Shown one piece after another: positions 29,997 through 37,436 of a stretch of DNA of 38,385 nucleotides. The translations under genes and the position numbers were made by a program. Positions within the stretch are counted from its first letter, which is position 1. The number at the start of each line of letters is the position of its first letter. Under the pieces are notes generated by a model, which was given only the letters and a program-made list of their open reading frames with translations, was not told where the DNA came from and did no database searches. The stretch spans positions 1 through 38,385 of the forward strand of contig WTCA01000043.1 in assembly GCA_013138805.1 (NCBI GenBank), written 5' to 3'. This stretch comes from an archaeon (GTDB lineage Archaea; EX4484-52; GLR71).

Positions 29997-30044
29997 GTAT
30001 AAATGATAATTTTCAAGTTCTTATATCGTTTTTTCACTATTTTC

Positions 30045-30075
30045 TCTGGTCTTTCTTCAGAAAGAAGCATCCAGA
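30045..30075. other. Stem-loop with asymmetric bulge upstream of tRNA-Lys
   Basis: TCTGG-TCTTTC-TTCA-GAAAGA-AGCAT-CCAGA: 6-bp and 5-bp stems separated by a 5-nt bulge. Confidence 0.4.
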
Positions 30076-30140
30076 CCTAAAAGCATTTAAAACTATCAGC
30101 AATAATATAAAGAATTCAGTACAAAAACACATATATTTGT

Positions 30141-30214
30141 GGGCTCGTAGCTCAGTCTGGCTAGAGCACCGGACTTTTAATCCGGGTGTCGGGGGTTCAA
30201 ATCCCTTCGGGCTC
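30141..30214 (+). tRNA. tRNA-Lys (anticodon UUU)
   Basis: Acceptor GGGCTCG/CGGGCTC (two G-U), D arm GCTC...GAGC, anticodon arm CCGGA-CTTTTAA-TCCGG, T loop TTCAAAT; no intron, no encoded CCA. Confidence 0.95.
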
Positions 30215-30295
30215 ACTTAATTTTTCTACTAAATTCTCTTTAAAACTTATAACCTTTCCCCGACCAATATCTAACTACCCTTTAAGGCGATACCT

Positions 30296-31897
30296 ATGGA
30301 AAACAGCAGGTCTCAGAACTCAGAAGAGCTCATCCACTGGGCAGACCAGGTCGCAGACCAGATAATTGAAGAGAAGGGAAACAAAGATATCTACACTTGC
30401 GCATCAGGCATAACACCGTCAGGCACAGTCCATATAGGTAATTTCAGGGAAATAATAACTACAGACCTCATAGTGAAAGCTTTAGAGGACCGGGGAAAAA
30501 AAGTAAGATTCATATACTCCTGGGACGACTACGACCGGTTCAGGAAAGTCCCGAAAAATCTTCCCGAACAGGAGAGATTAAAACAGTTCATAGGATATCC
30601 TGTCATATCAGTCCCCGACCCATACGGCTGCCACAACTCATATGCCGAGCATTTCGAGAAAGAGCTTGAAGAATCTTTAAAAGACCTGAACATGAGCATT
30701 GAGTTCATAAGGCAGAACGAGAAATTCAGGGCCTGCACATACGCAGAAAGCATAAAGACAGCACTGAAAGCAAGGCCAAGAATAAAGAAAATCCTTGACA
30801 AGTTCAGAAAAGAAGAGCACAAAGAAGACTGGATACCTCTTGAGGTCTACTGCGAAAAGTGCGGAACAGACTTCACACAGATAACAGATTACGATGAGGA
30901 ATACACAATAACATACACATGCAAGTGCGGCCACACAAACAAGATAGACTTCAGGGAAGTAGGCATAGTCAAGCCGCTCTGGAGAGTGGACTGGCCTATG
31001 AGATGGGACTTTGAGAAAGTGGATTTTGAGCCGGGCGGCAAAGAGCATTCAAGTGCAGGCGGTTCAAGAGACACAGCAAAAGTGATAGTCAAGCATATAT
31101 TCAAGACAGAGCCGCCGGTATACAAGATGTACGATTACATAATACTCAAAGGCATCGGCGGAAAGATGTCAGGCTCTTTGGGAAATACCATATCTGTCAA
31201 AGATGTCCTTGAGGCATATCTTCCCGAACTGCTCCGCTTCCTTTTCGCAGGGACCAAACCCAACAAGGAATTCGCAATAGCTTTTGATGACGAGATATTC
31301 AAGATATACGATGATTTCTATAAGGCAGAGCGCGCATATTTCCTTGAGGATGAACCGAATCCCAGAAAGCTTGCGCACCTGAAAAGAGTATACAGATTAT
31401 CTATACCTTATGTTATGCCAAAGAAGCTTCCTATACAGCCCGCCTTCAGGACAGTCTGCGACACTATCCAGGCGACACAGGACACAGAGAGGACAAAAGA
31501 GATCATCCTCAGAGGTTTTGAGAAGCCGCTCCCTTTTGACAGTGTCCGTGTGGAAAAGATGATTTCCTGTGCACAGGGCTGGCTTAAAAGATACGCGCCC
31601 GAACAGTTCAGGATAAAGATAAACACAGAAGTGCCGGAAAAGATTAAAGAATCGCTCTCAAAAGAGCAGGTCAAAGCTCTAAAGGAAGTTGCCGGAAACC
31701 TTGAATCAAAAGCTTACACAGACGATGCGCTTTTCGAGATGTTCAAGAAGGCATCAGAAGATTCAAAAGTAGACATGAAAAGCTTCTTCAAAGGTTTTTA
31801 TCTGGCAATAATCAGCAGGGAAAGAGGCCCGAGGCTTGCAGGCTTTGTAAAAGCGATAGGCGAAAAGAAAGTTGCCGGAATCCTGAGAAGCCTGTGA
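30296..31897 (+). CDS. lysS: Lysyl-tRNA synthetase, class I
   Basis: 'TPSGTVHIGNFREI' (HIGH-like), 'WDDYDRFRKVP', 'GGKMSGSLGN' (KMSKS-like), zinc-binding CxxC region; LysRS-I architecture. Confidence 0.95.
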   Translation: MENSRSQNSEELIHWADQVADQIIEEKGNKDIYTCASGITPSGTVHIGNFREIITTDLIVKALEDRGKKVRFIYSWDDYDRFRKVPKNLPEQERLKQFIGYPVISVPDPYGCHNSYAEHFEKELEESLKDLNMSIEFIRQNEKFRACTYAESIKTALKARPRIKKILDKFRKEEHKEDWIPLEVYCEKCGTDFTQITDYDEEYTITYTCKCGHTNKIDFREVGIVKPLWRVDWPMRWDFEKVDFEPGGKEHSSAGGSRDTAKVIVKHIFKTEPPVYKMYDYIILKGIGGKMSGSLGNTISVKDVLEAYLPELLRFLFAGTKPNKEFAIAFDDEIFKIYDDFYKAERAYFLEDEPNPRKLAHLKRVYRLSIPYVMPKKLPIQPAFRTVCDTIQATQDTERTKEIILRGFEKPLPFDSVRVEKMISCAQGWLKRYAPEQFRIKINTEVPEKIKESLSKEQVKALKEVAGNLESKAYTDDALFEMFKKASEDSKVDMKSFFKGFYLAIISRERGPRLAGFVKAIGEKKVAGILRSL

Positions 31898-31975
31898 ATT
31901 CAGCCAACAAATCAGACATATTTTATTTTACATATTTTTGGAATGTATATATACTTCTCAGCATATAGATTATTT

Positions 31976-33931
31976 ATGTTCAATATTGCTTATGATACTT
32001 TTTTTAAGGCTTTCACCAGACAATTATTCGCATTCCTCATCATCCTTGTATTGTTACCATCTGCAAGCGCCTTAACCACGACAGCAACAGTCACAATTGA
32101 AGATCCCAACAGCGCTGTTATCGTAAACAATGCGCCGATGACCTGCGGTGCGGTTGTCTGTGTCGGCAATTTCGGCGAGGCCGACTGCACATATACCTAT
32201 GATTTTTCCACCTGTACTGTCTGGGGCGACTATAATGTAACTATCACCTATACTCATTCAGGGACAAACTGCGATGCAACTGCTCTTGATCCTGTTACAG
32301 TTGTGGAAACATATGAATACTTTATATATAATTGTCCCGATACCCAGGCACCAACTACATCAGATAATTACAGCGCAGAAGATGGTGTCTGGCAGAATTC
32401 CGACCAGACAATAATGCTTACAGAAAGCGACCCTATTCCATCCTCAGGCATATCTTCTACACAATACTGCATAGACACGACAGATACATGCATACCTTCT
32501 ATAGATTATGTAAACCCTGTCACCATCTCAACTGAAGGGACAAGCTACTTCAGGTACCGCTCTACAGACAATGCAGGCAATGTCCAGACTATTGTCAGCA
32601 GGGCAGTCATGATTGACAAGACCGCATTTTCAGTAGATGCAGGAACTGATAAGACAAGCAATTCAATATTCACTCAGGATGCCACAGTGACTGCTTCATT
32701 ATCCGGTATATCCTCTTATTCATGGACTAAAATATCAGGTCCGGGAAACATAATATTTGGTTCGCCTGCAGCCGAAGACACAACAATATGGGCAGATACG
32801 GACGGGACATACGTCATAAGGCTGACTGTAATAGATAATGCAGGGAACACTGTCTCAGATGAGATGACTTTGGTCTGGGATATAGTAGACCCTACAACCT
32901 CTGATAATTACGCAAGCGATAATATATGGGTCACAGCAGACCAGACAATAACACTTACCCCTACAGATCCTGCTCCGTCTTCAGGCATAAGTTCAACAAA
33001 ATATTGTATTGACACTACAGATGTATGCATACCTTCAACAGACTATACAATTCCTGTACCTATATCATCCGAAGGGATAAACTATTTCAGGTACAGGTCT
33101 GTTGACAATGCAGGAAATGTGCAGAGCATAGTATCGAAAATAGTAAAGATTGATAAGGGTCCGCCGTCAATCTTGATAGAATCTCCTTTGGGCGTAGTAT
33201 ATGGCACGCAGTGGATATGGTTCAATATTACTGCGACTGAATCTCATACTTCAGTTGACTGGTGCGGTTTCAGCCTAAACGGGTCTTCTAATATCACTTT
33301 ATCTGAAGATATGCCAACTCATTTCTCTTATTTCAATGATACAGTATATCTTGGAAATTATAATGTTGTTTTCTACTGCAATGACTCAAACGGTCTGATG
33401 GACAGCGCTGAAATTGATTTTGATGTCCAGTATGGCTGCACTGACGGGGTGCCTGACTATGATACCAAATGCAGTGTGGTATGTGGTGCAGATGCTGAAT
33501 GTGATGAAGATATCCATGGAGAATATAAAGACTACTGCCATATATCCGGGTTTACATATTTCATTGATATGTGCAGCGATGCATGCCTGTTGATTGATGA
33601 TACTCAACAGGTATGCAACAATACAGGCACTAATTGTGGTGGCGCTGACGTTGAATGTGACGGGTACACTACAGGGGAATGCTTTCCGGACGGCCTGCAT
33701 TTCTGCAACGCTCTCTGCCAGAACGAGACAGCATCCGGCAACTGCATACCAACACCTGTGATGAGGAAAGCTCTTGTGCATTACACTGTAGATCCTTATA
33801 ATCGCAAGCTTGAGATTAATGCAATAAAATGCCTGATAAGAATATATCTTGGAGCCACATGCAGTGACCCGAGGAGACAGGAATATATTGAAATAGCCAA
33901 AACTCTCCCTGATTCAATCCTTCCTAATTGA
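31976..33931 (+). CDS. Secreted surface protein with Ig-like/PKD-like repeats and Cys-rich C-terminus
   Basis: Signal peptide 'FAFLIILVLLPSASA'; two near-identical about 90-aa modules; ATG 31976 is about 27 nt after TATA-like 'gtatatatac' (track start 31943). Confidence 0.75.
   Translation: MFNIAYDTFFKAFTRQLFAFLIILVLLPSASALTTTATVTIEDPNSAVIVNNAPMTCGAVVCVGNFGEADCTYTYDFSTCTVWGDYNVTITYTHSGTNCDATALDPVTVVETYEYFIYNCPDTQAPTTSDNYSAEDGVWQNSDQTIMLTESDPIPSSGISSTQYCIDTTDTCIPSIDYVNPVTISTEGTSYFRYRSTDNAGNVQTIVSRAVMIDKTAFSVDAGTDKTSNSIFTQDATVTASLSGISSYSWTKISGPGNIIFGSPAAEDTTIWADTDGTYVIRLTVIDNAGNTVSDEMTLVWDIVDPTTSDNYASDNIWVTADQTITLTPTDPAPSSGISSTKYCIDTTDVCIPSTDYTIPVPISSEGINYFRYRSVDNAGNVQSIVSKIVKIDKGPPSILIESPLGVVYGTQWIWFNITATESHTSVDWCGFSLNGSSNITLSEDMPTHFSYFNDTVYLGNYNVVFYCNDSNGLMDSAEIDFDVQYGCTDGVPDYDTKCSVVCGADAECDEDIHGEYKDYCHISGFTYFIDMCSDACLLIDDTQQVCNNTGTNCGGADVECDGYTTGECFPDGLHFCNALCQNETASGNCIPTPVMRKALVHYTVDPYNRKLEINAIKCLIRIYLGATCSDPRRQEYIEIAKTLPDSILPN
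32336..33153 (+). repeat. Two copies of an about 90-aa coding module flanking a PKD-like domain
   Basis: 'TTSDNY...DQTI.LT..DP.PSSGISST.YCIDTTD.CIPS.DY..PV.IS.EG..YFRYRS.DNAGNVQ.IVS..V.IDK' occurs twice. Confidence 0.8.
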
Positions 33932-33978
33932 ATTTTTATATACTATCTTTGACAAATATAACAAGAGGGTGTTCTGAC

Positions 33979-34614
33979 TTGAAAGCTGCTATACTTTTTA
34001 TCTTTATATTATTCTTTTCGTTTATGCCTGTATCTTATGCAGCCTCAGGTAATTCTGGTGCCGGCATTATGCCCGGAAGCTTCTTGTATTCTTTTGACCT
34101 TTTTTTCGAGAGGGTTGAGCTTTTTTTCGCTTTTAATCAGCAAAAGAAGGCCAGAACTATGATATCCATGGCCCGGGAAAGACAGCTTGAGCTTGAGGCG
34201 CTTGATAATGATGCAAAAGATAGGTATTCCTCTGCTCTTGCCAGCCAGCGTGATCTTTACACAGAGATGGCAAGCAATCTGATTGATGATTCCTCTGTTG
34301 TTGTTCCTGATGATTCCTCTGTTGTTGATACGAATCCTGATGATTCTCCTTTTATTGATGATAATCCCGATAATTCTTCTGTTGTTCCTGATGAAGTGCC
34401 AGCAGACATTGAAGATGATACAGATCCTGTCACCAATACATCTTTGCAGGCAGAACCGGAGGATTCAAATATGCCAGACTCTAAGCTGTCAGTTTTCCAG
34501 GAGACTGCATGTCTTGCAGCTGATGAAGGCAATACCTGTAACACAAAGCTTTCGGAGCTTGGGCTTGTTACAAAAGAGCGGTGCTGCACAAGTCTGGGTG
34601 TGTGCTGCAGTTAG
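33979..34614 (+). CDS. Secreted DUF5667-like protein with Asp/Ser/Val tandem linker
   Basis: 'GIMPGSFLYSFDLFFERVELFFAFNQQKKARTMISMARERQLELEAL' resembles DUF5667; TTG 33979 with GAGGGTG upstream yields a signal-peptide start; track start is 33928. Confidence 0.6.
   Translation: MKAAILFIFILFFSFMPVSYAASGNSGAGIMPGSFLYSFDLFFERVELFFAFNQQKKARTMISMARERQLELEALDNDAKDRYSSALASQRDLYTEMASNLIDDSSVVVPDDSSVVDTNPDDSPFIDDNPDNSSVVPDEVPADIEDDTDPVTNTSLQAEPEDSNMPDSKLSVFQETACLAADEGNTCNTKLSELGLVTKERCCTSLGVCCS
34282..34395 (+). repeat. Degenerate tandem coding repeat (DDSSVV/PDDS/PDNSSVV)
   Basis: Recurring 'gatgattcctctgttgtt'-like units. Confidence 0.6.
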
Positions 34615-34704
34615 GTATGTTTAACACTATTTTTTAGAGTACGATATCCAGGCATCTATACCATATCTTTAAAAATTTAGCAATAGAATAGATATTGTGT
34701 TTTT

Positions 34705-35118
34705 ATGACTGACAAAGCCACTATGTCTAATATTGAATTGAATAATGATAAATCCCATGCTCTAGTTTCTGTCAATCCGCAGATATATGACAAGGAGATC
34801 ATATATTCCGCAGCATATGCGATGATTGACAGGGCATATATAGTGATTGACGGCGACCCTGAAAAAAAAGTTCTTGTAGAGATCAGACCTAAAGACAGCA
34901 GCAACGATGCAGGTCAGCTGGCTCTTGAATTCAACGAGGAGCTGATAAATTACGCAGTATACAAGTCGCAGGCAAGGCAGAACAAAGACCTTAGGAAAGC
35001 TATAATAAATCTTGCATTCACCACAAACAGCGTGCCTGACACCTGCAGCGATGATAATGATACATACATCGACGACCCGGAAGGCATAGCAAAGCCCTGG
35101 ACTCCCCAGGAAAAATGA
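34705..35118 (+). CDS. HxsD-like protein (His-Xaa-Ser system), copy 1
   Basis: 'VSVNPQIYDKEIIYSAAYAMIDRAYIVIDGDPEKKVLVEIRPKD...LALEFNEELINYAVYKSQARQNKDLRKAIINLAF' matches the HxsD pattern (EF.NEL..Y ... R.. I...AF); TATA-like element about 33 nt upstream. Confidence 0.7.
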   Translation: MTDKATMSNIELNNDKSHALVSVNPQIYDKEIIYSAAYAMIDRAYIVIDGDPEKKVLVEIRPKDSSNDAGQLALEFNEELINYAVYKSQARQNKDLRKAIINLAFTTNSVPDTCSDDNDTYIDDPEGIAKPWTPQEK

Positions 35119-35134
35119 GACTTGATTGATATCT

Positions 35135-35383
35135 ATGGATTCCGTTCAGACAGACCAAGACGAGAACATCGTAAAAGTTAAGCTAAACCTTGATTTTTAC
35201 AGTGTTGAAGATGTGCTTGCGGCAACGAAAGATTTCTTTGATCTGGGGCAGATAAACATGGCTGTTGATGATAAGAACAACAATGTCATAATCACGATAA
35301 GCCCAAAAGATAAAGCTGATAGGCTGGAGACCATAGGCTACGAGTTCTGCAACTATGTGCTTGGGATGACAAAAAACAGGTGA
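35135..35383 (+). CDS. HxsD-like protein, copy 2 (shorter)
   Basis: 'VKLNLDFYSVEDVLAATKDFFDLGQINMAVDDKNNNVIITISPKDKADRLETIGYEFCNYVLG' parallels copy 1; ATG 35135 preferred to TTG 35126. Confidence 0.6.
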   Translation: MDSVQTDQDENIVKVKLNLDFYSVEDVLAATKDFFDLGQINMAVDDKNNNVIITISPKDKADRLETIGYEFCNYVLGMTKNR

Positions 35384-35388
35384 TTTTT

Positions 35389-36822
35389 ATGGCTGAAAGC
35401 TTTTTTGACTATCCTGCTGTCGGAAACTATATATCTAACAGATATTTCCAGAAAAAGCTGGCTGACGGGAAGATGCTTATAACCACAGACCATGGCGCCT
35501 GGATTGTTCTCACACAGGAAGAATATGGGCTTCTTAGAAAAGGCAAGGTGGAGGAAAATCCCGACCTCTTCAACAATCTGTTAAAGACTGGCGTTCTTGT
35601 ATCAAAAGATAATATACAGGATATCAGCCAGTGCTTCTACAGGAGAAACTGCCAGCTGACAAACGGCGTCAATCTTCATATTCTCACACCCACCCTCAGA
35701 TGCAACCATTCATGCATATACTGCCACGCCAAATCAGTACCGTTAGACACGCAGGGGCATGACATGGACGAGGATACAGCAAAAAAGATTGTAGACTTTA
35801 TCTTTCAGTCGCCTGCAAAGAAAATAACAATAGAGTTTCAGGGCGGCGAGCCTCTTGCCAATTTCCCGATAGTTGAGTATGTGATAGAGTATGCAAAAGA
35901 AAAGAACAAGACAGCTCATAAGGATATCGCCTACCTAATTGTCTCAAACCTGACCATGATGGACGAGACCATACTCAAATATCTTATAAAAAACAAAGTT
36001 CAGCTCTGCAGCTCTCTTGACGGGCCAAAAAAGGTGCATGACAGGAACAGGTATTATTGTGACAACAAAGGAAGCTACAATGATGTTGTTCACTGGTTGG
36101 ACATAATCATGAATGACCATAAATACAATATCCATTGCCTGCCGACAATAACCCGCCACTCACTCCCGTATGCGAAAGAGATTGTGGATGAATATGTGCG
36201 ATTAGGCTTTGACAGGATACGCATGCGACATCTGATGAACTCTGGATTTGCAAACAAGAGATGGAAAGAGATTGGCTACACTCCTGAAGAGTTTCTGGCT
36301 TTCTGGAAAGAAAGTGTCGCGTATTGTATGGACATCACAAGAAAAGGCACACAATTCCTTGAAGGCATGAGCGTCATGGCTGCCCGGAAATTCCTGTCCA
36401 AAGACAGGACTGCATACACCTGTTTCAGTTCGCCGTGCGGTGCAGGGCTTGAGCAGGCTTCCTATAATTTCAACGGTGACATATATGCATGCGACGAGGC
36501 AAGGTCGTATGATGTTTTCCGTCTTGGCAATGTGAAAGATAAGACATTCAAAGAAGTCTATACAGGACAGCAGGCACTGACACTTGTAGACCTGTCATCA
36601 TCCCTGTCAAGCCACTGCGACTTCTGTGTCTGGCATGCATACTGCGGAAACTGTCTTGTAACAACTTACGGCGAGCAGAATAACCTTATACCAAAACTGC
36701 CGGTAAACAATGAGTGCAAGATAAGAAAAGGCATTATTGAGCATACATTTGATCTTCTATGGTATGATAAAGAAGCCAGAAAGACTCTTATAGATTGGTC
36801 TGCTACGGAAAAAGGCGTATAA
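35389..36822 (+). CDS. HxsB-like radical SAM/SPASM maturase
   Basis: rSAM CX3CX2C 'LRCNHSCIYCHA', 'EFQGGEPLANF', SPASM-type 'CGAGLEQASYNFNGDIYACDEARSYDVFRLGNVKD...CDFCVWHAYCGNCLV'; ATG 35389 preferred to GTG 35380. Confidence 0.85.
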   Translation: MAESFFDYPAVGNYISNRYFQKKLADGKMLITTDHGAWIVLTQEEYGLLRKGKVEENPDLFNNLLKTGVLVSKDNIQDISQCFYRRNCQLTNGVNLHILTPTLRCNHSCIYCHAKSVPLDTQGHDMDEDTAKKIVDFIFQSPAKKITIEFQGGEPLANFPIVEYVIEYAKEKNKTAHKDIAYLIVSNLTMMDETILKYLIKNKVQLCSSLDGPKKVHDRNRYYCDNKGSYNDVVHWLDIIMNDHKYNIHCLPTITRHSLPYAKEIVDEYVRLGFDRIRMRHLMNSGFANKRWKEIGYTPEEFLAFWKESVAYCMDITRKGTQFLEGMSVMAARKFLSKDRTAYTCFSSPCGAGLEQASYNFNGDIYACDEARSYDVFRLGNVKDKTFKEVYTGQQALTLVDLSSSLSSHCDFCVWHAYCGNCLVTTYGEQNNLIPKLPVNNECKIRKGIIEHTFDLLWYDKEARKTLIDWSATEKGV

Positions 36823-36831
36823 GATATATAT

Positions 36832-37182
36832 ATGAGTCCTGACAATATACTTTTAGTTGCTATGTCAAAAATACCGAAAATAAAGAGACTGATATCTTCA
36901 TTCCTGACAGAAGAGGAGGGAAAGATATCAAAGAACGCAATTCTTGTAGGCGGCGGCATAATAGCTGCTGTGACTTTGACATCCAGGCAGGCAACAGCAC
37001 ATACGGACAGCAATCCTGCGCATAATGATTCTTCCACGCCTGCAAATTACATAAGCGGCGAGGTCAGGACAACGCACTCGCATTATGATCCTGCCCACAC
37101 AAACCATGCATCACATTCATCGCATGGGTCTCATGGTTCTCACGGTTCGCATAACAGTCATGGGAGCTGTCTTTGCACTTAG
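36832..37182 (+). CDS. HxsA-like His-Xaa-Ser repeat peptide (putative modification substrate)
   Basis: C-terminus 'HASHSSHGSHGSHGSHNSHGSCLCT'; N-terminal hydrophobic segment 'NAILVGGGIIAAVTL'; immediately downstream of the rSAM gene; ATG 36862 also possible. Confidence 0.8.
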   Translation: MSPDNILLVAMSKIPKIKRLISSFLTEEEGKISKNAILVGGGIIAAVTLTSRQATAHTDSNPAHNDSSTPANYISGEVRTTHSHYDPAHTNHASHSSHGSHGSHGSHNSHGSCLCT

Positions 37183-37194
37183 ATTAAACTGTTC

Positions 37195-37422
37195 TTAATG
37201 CATCAATCTTCTTAGAATTTTGTAGTGCTTCTCTTTTTTATTCCTTTCTGGGTTTAATACCCTGCAGCTTACTTTCTTGCAGTTCCAATAGACCTGCCAC
37301 CTGAGCGAACAGCAGTGGTTCTCGTAAGAGAATCCACGCCAGATGCCCGGGCTTTCTGAAGCCCGTGTCATTAATGCCTGGGCTTTTTCAGGTTTCCTGA
37401 AAAACTTGGAACGAAGTTCCAT
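37195..37422 (-). CDS. Possible small protein (75 aa) downstream of the 305-aa gene; coding status uncertain
   Basis: Open frame MELRSKFFRKPEKAQ...; begins about 15 nt after the stop of the co-oriented upstream gene; region is unusually rich in inverted repeats. Confidence 0.3.
   Translation of the reverse strand: MELRSKFFRKPEKAQALMTRASESPGIWRGFSYENHCCSLRWQVYWNCKKVSCRVLNPERNKKEKHYKILRRLMH
37250..37421. other. Hairpin-dense segment (about 7 inverted repeats)
   Basis: e.g. 37348-37365 CGGGCTT-TCTG-AAGCCCG; 37384-37404 TTTTTCAGG-TTT-CCTGAAAAA; 37407-37421 TGGAAC-GAA-GTTCCA; 37319-37332 TTCTC-GTAA-GAGAA. Confidence 0.6.
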
Positions 37423-37436
37423 GATTTATAAGCCAG

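Noticed and set aside
30677-31048. 123-aa minus-strand ORF in lysS
   Set aside because: Antisense to LysRS; compositionally a shadow ORF
37110-37182. Microsatellite-like CAT-GG(T/G)-TC repeat
   Set aside because: Codons within the repeat differ, so this is protein-level repetition (His-Xaa-Ser peptide), not simple DNA slippage
37195-37435. RNase P RNA or SRP RNA identity for the hairpin-dense block
   Set aside because: Could not find the conserved sequence signatures of either RNA; left as unidentified structured candidate
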